From the NCBI GenBank assembly GCA_035505375.1, contig DATJQV010000004.1:32236-96235 (forward strand): a stretch of 64,000 nucleotides of DNA, written 5' to 3'. The position numbers and the translations under genes were made by a program. Positions 42,668 to 52,155 of the stretch are shown here, in pieces (the stretch's first letter is position 1; each line of letters starts with the position of its first letter). The notes under the pieces were generated by a model, which was not told the origin of the DNA, ran no database searches, and saw only the letters and a list, made by a program, of their open reading frames with translations. The stretch comes from a bacterium (GTDB lineage Bacteria > Hydrothermota > Tepidihabitantia > Tepidihabitantales > Tepidihabitantaceae).

Positions 42668-42670
42668 CCT

Positions 42671-44044
42671 TCAGGCGAACCTTCGCCGGAACACGAGGAC
42701 GCCGATTGCGAAGCAGAGCGCGCCCCAGGCAAACGTCACCCCGAACGGCACGAGCATCTCCATCGCCGGTCGTCCCGCGATCGACATGTTCCAGATCCTC
42801 ATCACCCAGCCCTGCGGCAAGACGAGCGCTATCTTGTTGAACGCTGCCGGCATGTTGGGCACGGCCTGCGTGAATAGACCGCCGAGCATCCCGGCCACGG
42901 AGAGGCCGCCACCGAGAACGGGCCCGCCCTGGCGCGAGGTCTTGATGAACGATGCGAGCATCACGCCGAAGCCGGACGACGCTGCGACCGTGCCCACGAG
43001 CGCAAGCGCGGTGCTGCCGGCCTGCCCCCAGCGCAGGCCGAAGAGCAATGTCGAAGCCACGACCAGCGTGATAGCCTGCAGTGCGACGGTGCCAAACACC
43101 GACAGAATCTTGCCGCCGAGTATCCTCGCGCGGCCGACCGGCACCGTGAACAGCCGCGCCAGGGTGCCGTCCTCGTGCTCGCGCACCAGCGACAGGGCCG
43201 TGTAGGCGCCGGTGTAGAACGCGAAGAAGACCATCAGCCCGCAGAAGATGCTCGCCATCATCCGGCGGAACAGGGCCGAGACGTTCTCTCCGGCCCCGGG
43301 CGCGCGCACCTTCACCGCCTCGCTGCCGCCCTGTGCCGCTGCCTGGTACTGCTGCATCAGATGGGCGATTGTCTGTTGATCGGTGGAAAACTGGGGACGG
43401 TCCCTCGGAGCGCCTGCGTCGCTGCTTTGCGGAGCCGAAGCGGGGACAGGTCCACGGAGCGCCTGCGTAGGACGTGCCCGGGGCACCGTAGGAACGAGCG
43501 GCGCGGATCTGTCCCCGATTCGGCTCGACTCGGCGCGCACCGCGCTGCGATAGGTATTCAGGAGAATCTTCGAACCGGACAGCCCGTCGAGCAGCCGCTG
43601 CAGCACTGCCTGTACCACTGCCGGCCCGATGGTCTTCACCGGGTCGGCCATCAACACGACTTCGGCGCGGCTCGCGCCATCGAGCACGGCAGCACTGAAC
43701 CCGCCCGGGATTACGACCGCCACGTCCGCCTGTTGCCGGACCAGCGCGCGCCGCGCCAGCGCAGTATCGCTCAGTTCGGAGCAACTCACTATGCTCCGTA
43801 GTTGAGGGCTCGAGAGCGTATTGACGACGAGCCGGCCGAGCTGCATCTGGCCTTCGTCCATGTTGACTACTACTGTACGCACCGGCGCCATGCCCGGCCC
43901 CTTCCCGGTCTCTCTAACCTGGCCGCCAAAGGCGAAGAAGAACAACGCGGTGACGAGCAAAGGTACGAACAGGGCCATGCCGATGATGAACCGGCTGCGC
44001 AGTGCCCCGCGCAGGTCCTTGGCGGCGATGCAGACTTCAGTCAT
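42671..44044 (-). CDS. ABC-2 type transporter permease, subunit 1
   Basis: 457 residues from the ATG at 44044; the frame is open upstream only through GGGTCCAAGGGTCCC-type repeats. The architecture is as in the neighbour: N-terminal TM (about 20-42), external domain, five C-terminal TMs with EHEDGTLARLFTVPVGRARILGGK (about 268-291). In the external domain about 45 residues (roughly 172-220) are encoded by a GGGGACAGGTCC-type repeat read in frame, giving a Pro/Arg-rich loop. The flanking parts are intact, so the insert is probably tolerated. Confidence 0.84.
   Translation of the reverse strand: MTEVCIAAKDLRGALRSRFIIGMALFVPLLVTALFFFAFGGQVRETGKGPGMAPVRTVVVNMDEGQMQLGRLVVNTLSSPQLRSIVSCSELSDTALARRALVRQQADVAVVIPGGFSAAVLDGASRAEVVLMADPVKTIGPAVVQAVLQRLLDGLSGSKILLNTYRSAVRAESSRIGDRSAPLVPTVPRARPTQALRGPVPASAPQSSDAGAPRDRPQFSTDQQTIAHLMQQYQAAAQGGSEAVKVRAPGAGENVSALFRRMMASIFCGLMVFFAFYTGAYTALSLVREHEDGTLARLFTVPVGRARILGGKILSVFGTVALQAITLVVASTLLFGLRWGQAGSTALALVGTVAASSGFGVMLASFIKTSRQGGPVLGGGLSVAGMLGGLFTQAVPNMPAAFNKIALVLPQGWVMRIWNMSIAGRPAMEMLVPFGVTFAWGALCFAIGVLVFRRRFA
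43385..43530. repeat. Family f repeat inserted in frame in the permease gene
   Basis: GGGGACGGTCCCTCGGAGCG, GGGGACAGGTCCACGGAGCG and GATCTGTCCCCGATTC words stand in the part encoding the external loop. The same words are intergenic at 41368-41452. Confidence 0.72.
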
Positions 44045-44749
44045 GGGAAACGGGTTCCAGGGCTCCGGGGTCCAAGGGTCCCAGGGTCCGGTCCTGGCTT
44101 GGGACACGATCCGTATCGGTCACCAAGGACAAACACACTATCAACCACAGATAAACACAGATGGACACAGATTGGGTTCGGAAGGCACGCCGACCTTTGG
44201 CGTCTGTCTTCAGCCCGGATGACATTCGCCATTATCATTTTTGAATGCTGCTCTATCTGAATCCCCATCTGTGTAATCTGCTAGGTAATCTGCGGATGTC
44301 CCATCCTAAATTCTGCACTCTGGTTTCTGGACTCTGAATTCTGGTCTATCCGAATCCTCATCTGTGTTTATCCGTGTACATCCGTGGTTACTGACAGCTC
44401 CCGGTCCCGGCAACTCTGAATTCTCGTTTCTGGTTTCTGAATTCTGATCTATCCGAGTCCACATCTGTGTCTATCCGTGTTCATCCGTGGATATTGGCAG
44501 CTCCCGGTCCCGGCAACTCTGAATTCTGGTTTCTGGCTTCTGAATTCTGGCCTATCCGAGTCCCCCATCTGCGTCATCTGCGGTTGTTCCCGTCAGGTCC
44601 TGGTCCTCTTCGTGTCTTGGTGTCTTTGTGGTGAGCTCCGTTCCGCACCCGTCACTTCTGAATTCTGGTTTCTGGTTTCTGAATTCTGGTTTATCCGAGT
44701 CCTCATCTGTGTTCATCCGTGTTCATCTGTGGTTTCACCAACTCCGAGC
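44045..44749. repeat. Repeat-only intergenic region with about 103-bp tandem units
   Basis: CAGCTCCCGGTCCCGGCAAC recurs at 44395 and 44498, 103 bp apart. Each unit combines a family c part (TCTGAATTCTGGTTTCTGG) with ATCTGTGTTxATCCGTGTxCATCCGTGG words. Diverged further units run from about 44305 to 44705. 44100-44240 holds ACAGATAAACACAGATGGACACAG words. No gene is seen. The region splits the ATPase from the permeases of one ABC exporter. Confidence 0.78.
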
Positions 44750-45691
44750 TCAGTCGCGCAGCGCTCGCCCGGTGAGCGACAGGAATACCGTCTCGAGGTT
44801 CGGTTCTTGAATATCCACGGAACCGATGCGGAACCCGAGCTGGGCAGCCCGCTCGAACAACAGTGGCACGACCGCGTTGGAGTCCCCGGCAAGCACCAGG
44901 ACGCGGCCCTGCTCCACCGTTACCCGGGAAACGCCTGCGACCGCGCGCCAAGCCTCGGCCGCCTTGTCCGGCTCGCCGGTCACTGCCAGGTCAACGCGCG
45001 CCAGCTCGCCGACCAGCCGTACCAACTCGTCCCGGGTGCCGCACGCGATAATCTTGCCCTTGTCCATGATGGCGAGGCGGTTCGACAGCTCCTCCGCCTC
45101 CTCCATGTAATGGGTGGTATAGAGCACGCTCATACCCTGCCGATTCAGCTCCTTGACATAGTCGAGGATATGGCGCCGGCTCTGCGGGTCGATGCCAACC
45201 GTGGGTTCGTCCATGATGACGACCTGCGGCGTGTGCAGCAGCGCGGCCGCGATGTTCACCCGGCGTTTCATACCGCCCGAGTAGGTCGCAACGCGCCCCT
45301 TCTGCCGCTCGACCAGCCCGACCGCCGCGAGCATCTCGTCTACCCGATGCTCAAGATTGCTGCCTGAAAGCCCGTACATCCGCCCCCAGAACACCAGGTT
45401 CTCACGCGCCGACATGTCGTTGTACAGCGCAACCTCCTGCGGAACCACACCGAGGCAGCGTCGTGCGGCCATGCTCTCTTTCGTGACCGAGTGGCCCATC
45501 ACGCTCGCGTCGCCCGAGTCCGGCTTGAGCAAACCCGAGATGACCGAAATCGCCGTGCTCTTGCCCGCGCCGTTCGGCCCGAGCAGACTGAACACCTCGC
45601 CCCGGCGCACCTCGAAGCTAATGCCGCCCACCGCGGCCACCTCGCGGAAGGCCTTGGTCAGGTCCCGGACCTCGATTGCATTATCAGGCAT
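44750..45691 (-). CDS. ABC-2 exporter ATP-binding protein
   Basis: 313 residues. Walker [10 protein letters not shown] (38-46), Q-loop in VVPQEVALY, signature YSGGMKRR (about 139-146), Walker [13 protein letters not shown] (about 158-169) and the H-loop in TTHYMEEAE. The C-terminal 90 residues form the regulatory extension common in NatA/DrrA-like ATPases. It should energise the two permeases at 41486-44044, although about 700 bp of repeats lie between. Confidence 0.9.
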   Translation of the reverse strand: MPDNAIEVRDLTKAFREVAAVGGISFEVRRGEVFSLLGPNGAGKSTAISVISGLLKPDSGDASVMGHSVTKESMAARRCLGVVPQEVALYNDMSARENLVFWGRMYGLSGSNLEHRVDEMLAAVGLVERQKGRVATYSGGMKRRVNIAAALLHTPQVVIMDEPTVGIDPQSRRHILDYVKELNRQGMSVLYTTHYMEEAEELSNRLAIMDKGKIIACGTRDELVRLVGELARVDLAVTGEPDKAAEAWRAVAGVSRVTVEQGRVLVLAGDSNAVVPLLFERAAQLGFRIGSVDIQEPNLETVFLSLTGRALRD

Positions 45692-45886
45692 AGGTGAGCA
45701 TCATAGGCTGCGGACACCGGAAGTCCAGTTACAACGCAGGGCCGCGCCCCGCGGCCACGTCAATCCACAATCGACAATCTCGAATCGGAAATGGGTTGCC
45801 CGTTTGGCCGAGTCCGGTCAGTAAGTTGTGGAAACGCCCTTGCGGACCCTCGCGCGAGGAGTCGCCTGCTTCGTGACAGGGAACTT

Positions 45887-47203
45887 CTACGCGCCGACCT
45901 TTTGCAGCAACTCGGCAACGCTGCCAACCCAGAACCGCCGGTGCAGTTCGCTCGCCTTGGCGGCGTCGCTGTTGTAGCAGAAGGCTTGCACGCTGGCCGT
46001 TGCCCCCTCGTGAGCAATGCGGCGAGGCTTCCCTTTCTCTTCGAAGATGTGCCGGTAGCCATCCAGCTTCCAGTAGGTCTTCGTGTGCGCCATGCCCTTG
46101 GGGTCTACGAAGACTATGCGGTAGTCATCGCCTTTGATGAGCCAGAACACAAAGTCGGGCAGGAACCACGCGACCCGATTCTCCTCCGGGTTGTAGTAGG
46201 GAATACGCACTTCGTCTAATGACTCGTCTACCTTGCTGAACATCCACCAGTCGTACTCGTCGAAGCCGGTCCCGCCGTCGGCCAGATACTTCTCAAGCTC
46301 GCGGACGAACCGCACTTCGCTCGGCGTGCGAATCACGTGTTTGATGTAGTCGGCCCGCTCCTGCTCATCCAGCAAGACCGGCAGGTAGTAGTGATTCGGC
46401 ACAAGCTCAATACTGAGCTTCCGGCCCTCGTGGTCGAACTCGACCCTCTCCTTCATCCGCTCCAGAGCTTTCAGCCCAGCCTTGTACTGCGCCCTGGTAA
46501 TCTCGCCACGGTCGAGCTTCTCATCCAACTCGCGCTCTCGGTCCGGCTTTCGGGCAGCGTCGTGAACCGCGTCCACGTCGCCTTGGAGTTCGCTGACATC
46601 CTTGAGCGTCACCTGGACATTCAGGTAATGGCAGATCTCCTTGTCCAGCTCCTTCAGCCGGTCGAACTCCTGTGGCGCAATTCCGAAGTAGGCCAACACG
46701 CGCCGGGTCAGCATGTCCGGGTTCCGGTACTCGCGCGCGCCCTCCTTGAAGAACGTGCCCATCGGCGCGTTCACGCTCTCCTTGAGCATTCCCAGCAGCT
46801 TCGGTTCGGCCTCGTAGTTCGCCAGCAGCACGCGGTCGTCACCCAGATAGCCGACATACCGCTGCAGCAGGTCAAACTCGGGCCGCGTTACCTCGAACCC
46901 CGGCAACTCGCGCTGCTCTGCCATCAACCCGCTTGCGGTTCGATAGACCGGGATAAGCAACTGCCGCTTCCCGGCTTCCTCATTCCGGAACAGGGTCAAA
47001 GTCTGTCGTTCGCCGGCTCTGGCCTCATTCTTCAGGTGCTCAATCGCCTGCTGCAGGGCATCCCGGTTCGTACCCATCACAAACAGAGTCTCCAGCGCCT
47101 GCGCGTCATCCTGAATCTGCCCATAGACGCCTTCTGCAAGCAGTCCGGCGTTGTTGAGGAACTTCAGCCGCTGGCGTCTGCCTTGAAGCGGCTCAATCCT
47201 CAC
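45887..47203 (-). pseudogene. C-terminal half of a split Res-type restriction helicase-nuclease
   Basis: Starts abruptly at the helicase motif VI remnant: the codons before 47203 read VGRG, then VRIEPLQGRRQRL, with a stop four codons upstream inside repeat DNA. The rest is the C-terminal domain of large Res/DEAD subunits, including a probable PD-(D/E)xK nuclease site in LPDFVFWLIKGDDYRIVFVDPKG. About 438 residues from a GTG. Together with 47413-49023 it once formed one protein of about 1,000 residues; the motif V region and the residues before VGRG are missing. Unlikely to be active. Confidence 0.8.
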
Positions 47204-47412
47204 GCCCCGGCCGACCTACAAAGAGCATGCAGCAGGCAGTACACAGCATACAGGGCCGACCGCACCCGAAGATCCAGGAATCGCCTGTGTGCTGCATTCT
47301 GTATGCTGTCTGCTGTTCGCCGAGTCCCAGCCCTCATAGAAGCTGCGAGACCCCATGAGGAAAGGCTAAGGTTAAGGCTAAGGCCGAGCCGGTCTCAACC
47401 TCAACCTTGACC
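47204..47412. repeat. Repeat insert that cuts the res gene
   Basis: About 210 bp: an inverted family d element (AAGGCTAAGGTTAAGG / CTCAACCTTGACCTC) next to GCATACAGAATGCAGCACACAG and GCAGTACACAGCATACAGG words. It replaces about 50 codons of the helicase and introduces stops in both flanking frames. Confidence 0.8.
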
Positions 47413-49023
47413 TCAACCTGGCTCGTGGTGGCGCTCGTTCACCTCGTACCCGGCCAGCTCGTCCTTGAGCCAGCCCGAGACGTCGCCAATCTTAATCAGG
47501 GCAAACGGCCGCTCGCTGGTCTTGAGCTTGAACGCCAGTTCCTGCCGGTTCGAGGGCCTGACCAGGACCTCAATCTCACCCGGAGAACTCGCGTTGAACA
47601 CGAGCTTCAGCATGTCCTTCGGCTTCAGCCCGCGCAGCACGTCTTCCTGTACCGAAACCACGCTGTCGCTCTCGAACACCGGCGCAGGCCGCCGGCTCAG
47701 TTCGTCCAAGAGCTCCTTCTTCGCCGTCTGCCAGATGCTGTCCGCCACTTCGCCCTTTCCGGCCCGCTCCAGTTCCCGGAAGAACCGCTTCAGGTCCGCG
47801 TCCTCGGTATTCACGGAGTTGACCAGCGTCAGGAGCAGCGGCCGATGATACATCTTCGGTTGCTTCGTCCTCAACCGCTCGGCCAGCTTCGTGACATAGG
47901 CCAACAGCATCAGCGACTTGAGCACAATCTTCTGCTTCTCTTCGCCGGTATAGTCGTCCTGGTCCCGGAACGCTCGGAACTCCTGCTCAAGGATGGCGAT
48001 ATGCTTGCCGTACCCGGCCTGCGTGAACCGGGCCAGGTTAAAGTCACAGACCGTGGTCACGATGTCGCGTTCGTCGGTGAACGTGGCCGAGAAGTTGAAC
48101 AGAAAGCCATTGCGGGCGAGAATCGAATAGATGTGCTGGCGCTTGGAGTCTTCCTTGTCGCCCTTGTGCGCCTCGTCGAGCAGGACGTACCACTTCCCGT
48201 TGTCGTCGTAGTTGCGGAAGTCGATGATGCGTTCCTTCTGCTCGTCGCTCAGATTGTCCGACCGATAGTAGAAGACGGTCATCTCCCGCGCGCCAAACAG
48301 CGACGGGTTCTCGCGCTTCGCCTCAGCGTATTCCTTCAGTTCCCGCAGACGGATGTACAGGTCATTGCGCGAGGAGTTGAACTCCTGCACGTGGCGCTTG
48401 AGCTGCTCAATCAGGTCTTCCCGATGCGTCAGCACAAGGATATCATTTGGCGGAATCTCACCCGCCAGAATCAACCCGCGCAGGACCTCGATGAGCTTGA
48501 CCAGCACCAAGGTCTTGCCCGACCCGGTGGCCATCCAGAAGCACATCCGGTTGACGATGCTCTCAAACGTAATCTCGCCCGCTGTTCCGGTTCCCCCTCC
48601 AATTCTCCCTCTCCCTTGAGCCACATTCCCCCTCGCCCCGCTTGCGGGGAGAGGGTTGGGGTGAGGGGTTTCCAAGGGTGAGGGTGAGTTCAGGTCGTAG
48701 TACTCCTCAAGCAGCGCCCGGAGCTTCCGGACGAGCTTACCCACCTGCAGGTTCATCCCTGCCGGCAGCTCGTTCTCCTGATACCACTCGAAGAATCGCC
48801 GCTTCCGCTCCAGGTTCGCATCAAGGTTCTCGCCGCGCTGAAAGTCGCCGAAGTCCTCATAGTACTTCCACAAAGCAACCACCGCCGATGCGACGGCCTG
48901 CTGCTGGTAGTCCCAGAGCCGCTTCTGCCGCGAGAAGCTCTTCAGGTCAAACGAACTCCAGTTGGCGGGAAGGGATTGAAAGGCCTTGCCTTCGACCATC
49001 TCCTGAAGCAGAGTCCGAGCCAC
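47413..49023 (-). pseudogene. N-terminal half of a split Res-type restriction helicase
   Basis: 536 residues. An N-terminal region (MARTLLQEMVEG ... WSSFDLKSFSRQK) is followed by a helicase core: Walker A in WMATGSGKT (about 163-171), motif Ia VLTHREDLIEQL, DEAH box LLDEAHKG and motif III FSATF. It ends at EVNERHHEPG followed by a stop created by the repeat. Residues about 111-147 are a second, in-frame repeat insertion. The reading frame is otherwise intact, but without motif VI the ATPase should be dead. Its methyltransferase partner is also lost. Confidence 0.82.
48585..48690. repeat. CCCCTCACCC-type repeat inserted in frame in res
   Basis: CTCCCTCTCCCTTGAGCC, then CCCCGCTTGCGGGG (hairpin) and GAGAGGGTTGGGGTGAGG. 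The frame stays open, adding about 36 Gly/Pro/Ala-rich residues before the helicase core. A related hairpin stands at 15099-15146. Confidence 0.75.
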
Positions 49024-49026
49024 GGG

Positions 49027-50649
49027 CTAGTTCCTAGGCCGAGCCTTACGGCTGGGTCGGAGCTTGACGGTCTTGGCGTACTCTTCGAGTACTGGTATCT
49101 TTAGTAGTTCAACTCCGTATCCGAACCCCTTCAGTAGCCTCGCGGTGTTGTTCAGATTGACGCGTGAGAAGAACGGGAGCCGTGGCCTGCCTTCTGGAGC
49201 TTCGCTGATGATGGCATATACGATGGTGAAATCCGTCGGCCTTCCTTCTCCACTGAACATGTCGGCAAAGGGACCCGCAAGTTGCTTCCGCACTTTCTCC
49301 CTGAACGTCGAGTCCGTGCGAATGAGCTGGCCAGATACAAATCCTTGCGAGAACAGGTGGCTAAACACACTGGACTTCCCGTACAACTTCACGTGTACCA
49401 GTTCGCGGTCGATGGTGAGTAGATCGCAGACCTCAACCTGGCCGTGGCCTCCTCCGTGCGCGATCTTCTTCTTGTCGTCGAGCAGAACATAGCGTTTGGG
49501 ATCAGCAACCGCGACGCTTTCATTATAGGCACCTTCTCCGCCACCTTTGTACGGAGGAAGTGTGAGCTTCGACAACGGCAGACGGGAGTATGCGTCGTCC
49601 GTCCTGCTGACAAAGTCCTTCGCGACGCGGAACCACCGACCGTCATTGAGTATGTACTTGCCTCCCTGATGGTCTACCTCGGCGTAAAGGCACTTGAGTA
49701 CCGGCCAGCTCTTGAACACGCAGTTGTGGTCGGTGTCCGCACAAAAGACTCTTCTGCTGCGCATCAAGTCTAGTGTTACTGGCGGTTCAATCGCGGCGAG
49801 GAACCCCTGCATGGTTATGTCCGGCCGGATCGCCCCGTGGCTGCCGGAGAAAATGAAGCCAACCACGCTCGACCAATCGATGATCTCGGGAATCGATAAC
49901 CAAGCGTCTTCGTAGTCCCCTGCGGACAGTTTCGCGTCCAGAGTGGCTTCGAGGTCGCCAATTAGGGCCGCGCTCCTGACGAGCGAGATGTTGTTCACCC
50001 ACTGATGTTCCGTAGCACTCAGGTCTTCTTCGGACTTCTTGCGGTACTCGTTCAGCAAGTGGGGCAGGTCGGACAGGTCCGCTCTGACTTCAACAGACAG
50101 CGCATCGCTCCCAGTCATTCGACTGCCTAGGCCCGGATTCAGAGGTGTGCCAACGATCGCCTTCAGCATGTCTTGTTCAACGTCCAATCCGAATTGGTCC
50201 GCCGTCGTGGCTTGCCCTGCCTGGATACGCTTGTGACTCTGAATGGCATCCAAGGATTGTACGTCCACGCATCGAAAGGTGTTCTGATCGACGGCGTTGA
50301 GCGCGCATAGGAGACCGAACCGGTCCTCATGCACATCATCTCTCAGGAGGAATCGGCCTCCCTGGCCGAAAGTCAGCACGAACCACCTGCCCGCTGTCCT
50401 TGCCACGAAGGCCGCCGCAATGCTGGGAACCTTCAATGACTTGACATCCAAATGCTCCCGGAATAGCTTCGCCCATCTCGGAGGTTTCGCAGGCATGCGC
50501 TTGATGAAGAGTTGCCCCACATCCAGACCCGTCACACGCACATCAATGGGCGGCTCACATGACGCCACGTTCACGATCTGGTCTACTGCTTCGTGCGGGT
50601 GCTTCACCAGAAAGACGCTGAAATGATTCAGATCCTTTTCGGGTGCCAA
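49027..50649 (-). CDS. DUF6119 (TIGR04141) family sporadically distributed protein
   Basis: 540 residues matching the TIGR04141/DUF6119 family in size and pattern: HFSVFLVKHPHEAVD at the start, FVARTAGRWFVLTFGQG (about 82-98), RYVLLDDKKKI and a central HGGGHGQVEVCDLLT (about 381-395), and KLYGKSSVFSHLFSQGFVSGQLI (about 407-429). The function is unknown; the family is patchy and often found in defence islands. It sits 4 nt upstream of the res N-terminal half, with another res head just beyond its own 5' end, so it appears to have entered a res locus. Confidence 0.8.
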   Translation of the reverse strand: MAPEKDLNHFSVFLVKHPHEAVDQIVNVASCEPPIDVRVTGLDVGQLFIKRMPAKPPRWAKLFREHLDVKSLKVPSIAAAFVARTAGRWFVLTFGQGGRFLLRDDVHEDRFGLLCALNAVDQNTFRCVDVQSLDAIQSHKRIQAGQATTADQFGLDVEQDMLKAIVGTPLNPGLGSRMTGSDALSVEVRADLSDLPHLLNEYRKKSEEDLSATEHQWVNNISLVRSAALIGDLEATLDAKLSAGDYEDAWLSIPEIIDWSSVVGFIFSGSHGAIRPDITMQGFLAAIEPPVTLDLMRSRRVFCADTDHNCVFKSWPVLKCLYAEVDHQGGKYILNDGRWFRVAKDFVSRTDDAYSRLPLSKLTLPPYKGGGEGAYNESVAVADPKRYVLLDDKKKIAHGGGHGQVEVCDLLTIDRELVHVKLYGKSSVFSHLFSQGFVSGQLIRTDSTFREKVRKQLAGPFADMFSGEGRPTDFTIVYAIISEAPEGRPRLPFFSRVNLNNTARLLKGFGYGVELLKIPVLEEYAKTVKLRPSRKARPRN

Positions 50650-50696
50650 CCTACTCTACCCCCGAGACGTCCTCATCTTCATCTGCCACCTGCGGG

Positions 50697-50801
50697 TTTC
50701 TGCCGCGAGAGGCTCTTCAGGTCAAACGAACTCCATTTGGCCGTAAAGGGTTCGTAGGGCTTGGACTCAGCGACCATCCCCTGAAGCAGCGCCCGTGCCA
50801 T
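50697..50801 (-). pseudogene. Second, isolated res 5' fragment
   Basis: From the ATG at 50801 it reads MARALLQGMVAESKPYEPF then AKWSSFDLKSLSRQK, about 35 codons matching the start of the res gene at 49023 but with many differences. Then homology stops and stop codons follow. It is the head of a different res allele, not a recent copy. Confidence 0.75.
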
Positions 50802-50866
50802 TCACTACCGATTGCCGACTGCGCGCTTGCGGAGCCTACGCTCCTCCAACCTACTTGTCCGCATTC

Positions 50867-51589
50867 TCATGCTCCCGCTGTATCACGTCTTAGCAGTCGG
50901 TCTTGATGGCTCCTAATAGTCTCAGTGTTCGGTGCGGACCACCCGAAGTTCTGAAACAGGTAGACCGTAGCTGCGACAGCGTCCGCCTTCGAAGCCTGGA
51001 GAAGCTTGTCCGGCATATACTCCCGAGACTGAAAGTCAACTCGTTCTTGATTGCATCGATAGGTGCGCATGAAGGGAAGTCCGAGAGGTTCCTCAAGCCA
51101 CAGGACTCGATTCGCCGTATGACGCAGGCTTACGCTGATTCTGACGCCATTCGCGTAGATTCCTTCGCTGTCACGAGCGAGCCGGGAAGCGAACTCAAAG
51201 ATCTCGGTGAGTCTGTAGACCGCTCCAACGACGCTTAGGCGGCTTGCCTTTCCGTCTCCTCCAGTGGCAACTGCTGTGTCTGGTCTCCAATCCTCCCAGA
51301 GAGCAACGTAGTGGACGAACTGCCCGCTTTCGTACATTCGCCAGAACTCCTTGAACTCAAGCCAGTCTATCCAAGCTTCGCAGTAGGTCTTCTCAAGGCG
51401 AATTCCGGTGTCAGTATCCGTGTCCAACGGGTAGTGAGGATAATCCCACCCTCGCAAGTTGAGTGCATTCCTACGCACAATATCTTGGCAGTCACCAAGC
51501 GACTTGAGCTTTCGGGTCGCGGTCATCGGCTGGAAGTTCACGCGCCAATAGCCATGCGACTTGATTCTCTCGATCACTTGCCGATTCAC
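50867..51589 (-). CDS. Unknown protein, last gene of the ThiC-like operon
   Basis: 240 residues; the start overlaps the stop of the AlbA_2 gene by 4 nt. Mixed alpha/beta composition with many aromatic residues: DYPHYPLDTDTD, a WIDWLEFKEFWRMYESGQFVHY segment (about 74-95), a central helix (VYRLTEIFEFASRLARD) and a strand-rich C-terminal part. No transmembrane segment and no motif I can name. Its position directly behind an AlbA_2/Schlafen protein suggests the two proteins act together. It may be a sensor or effector of the system. Confidence 0.6.
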   Translation of the reverse strand: MNRQVIERIKSHGYWRVNFQPMTATRKLKSLGDCQDIVRRNALNLRGWDYPHYPLDTDTDTGIRLEKTYCEAWIDWLEFKEFWRMYESGQFVHYVALWEDWRPDTAVATGGDGKASRLSVVGAVYRLTEIFEFASRLARDSEGIYANGVRISVSLRHTANRVLWLEEPLGLPFMRTYRCNQERVDFQSREYMPDKLLQASKADAVAATVYLFQNFGWSAPNTETIRSHQDRLLRRDTAGA

Positions 51590-52155
51590 AAACCCTCCAA
51601 CTCATCATCCAGCATCTTCTTGGCACTCGGTTCTACGGCAAGGCCAAGCCCTTGAAGCCGATGCCACGATCGAATTGCGGCTCTCTCGACTACGTCGCGC
51701 ATATCATTGGAATTGGAGATCGGGGCACTCTCGACTCGCCGATCTCTGGTGCGGTAATATATGGATCCCACATGCGTCTTAGCGGACTCTTTGCAGCAGA
51801 TTACAGGTACTTCGTCAAAAGGCAGCACTTCGATGACGACATACTCTAGGCCTCCAGCGTCTTTCACACAATCAACTCGGAAACTGACGTGTGGGTCAGC
51901 GAAGGGGGAGATCTGGTCCCTCATCTCGTCCAGGACATAGCTCGCACTTTGATCTGGCGTCACTCCCTTGCGTACGAAATGACCTCTAGCATCCTGCTCG
52001 ACGCCGACAATGAGGAATCCACCGTCCTGCACGTTAGACAGCGCTAGTATATGCCTCACAAAGGTCAACACATTCCATTCAATAGGGGCCTTGAAGTCGA
52101 CGTGTTGCGTCTCTACTCCGCCCTCCAATATCCTCTCCAGTTCTCTGCTATTCAT
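51586..52155 (-). CDS. AlbA_2/Schlafen-type putative DNA-binding protein
   Basis: 189 residues from the ATG at 52155 (AGGAGCACG upstream; an open frame extends further but lies antisense to no support). The family pattern is clear: ETQHVDFKAPIEW (E-x-DFK), ALSNVQDGGFLIVGVEQD, and YYRTRDRRVESA with conserved Arg. AlbA_2 domains occur in Schlafen-like proteins, some of which are RNases and many of which belong to defence or regulatory loci. The C-terminal 40 residues are helical. It overlaps both neighbours. Confidence 0.78.
   Translation of the reverse strand: MNSRELERILEGGVETQHVDFKAPIEWNVLTFVRHILALSNVQDGGFLIVGVEQDARGHFVRKGVTPDQSASYVLDEMRDQISPFADPHVSFRVDCVKDAGGLEYVVIEVLPFDEVPVICCKESAKTHVGSIYYRTRDRRVESAPISNSNDMRDVVERAAIRSWHRLQGLGLAVEPSAKKMLDDELEGL

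Noticed and set aside
42531..43784. 417-residue minus-strand frame
   Set aside because: Overlaps the two ABC permease genes in another frame; these have transmembrane pattern and correct starts.
46337..47410. 357-residue plus-strand frame
   Set aside because: Antisense to the res C-terminal half and ends in repeat DNA.
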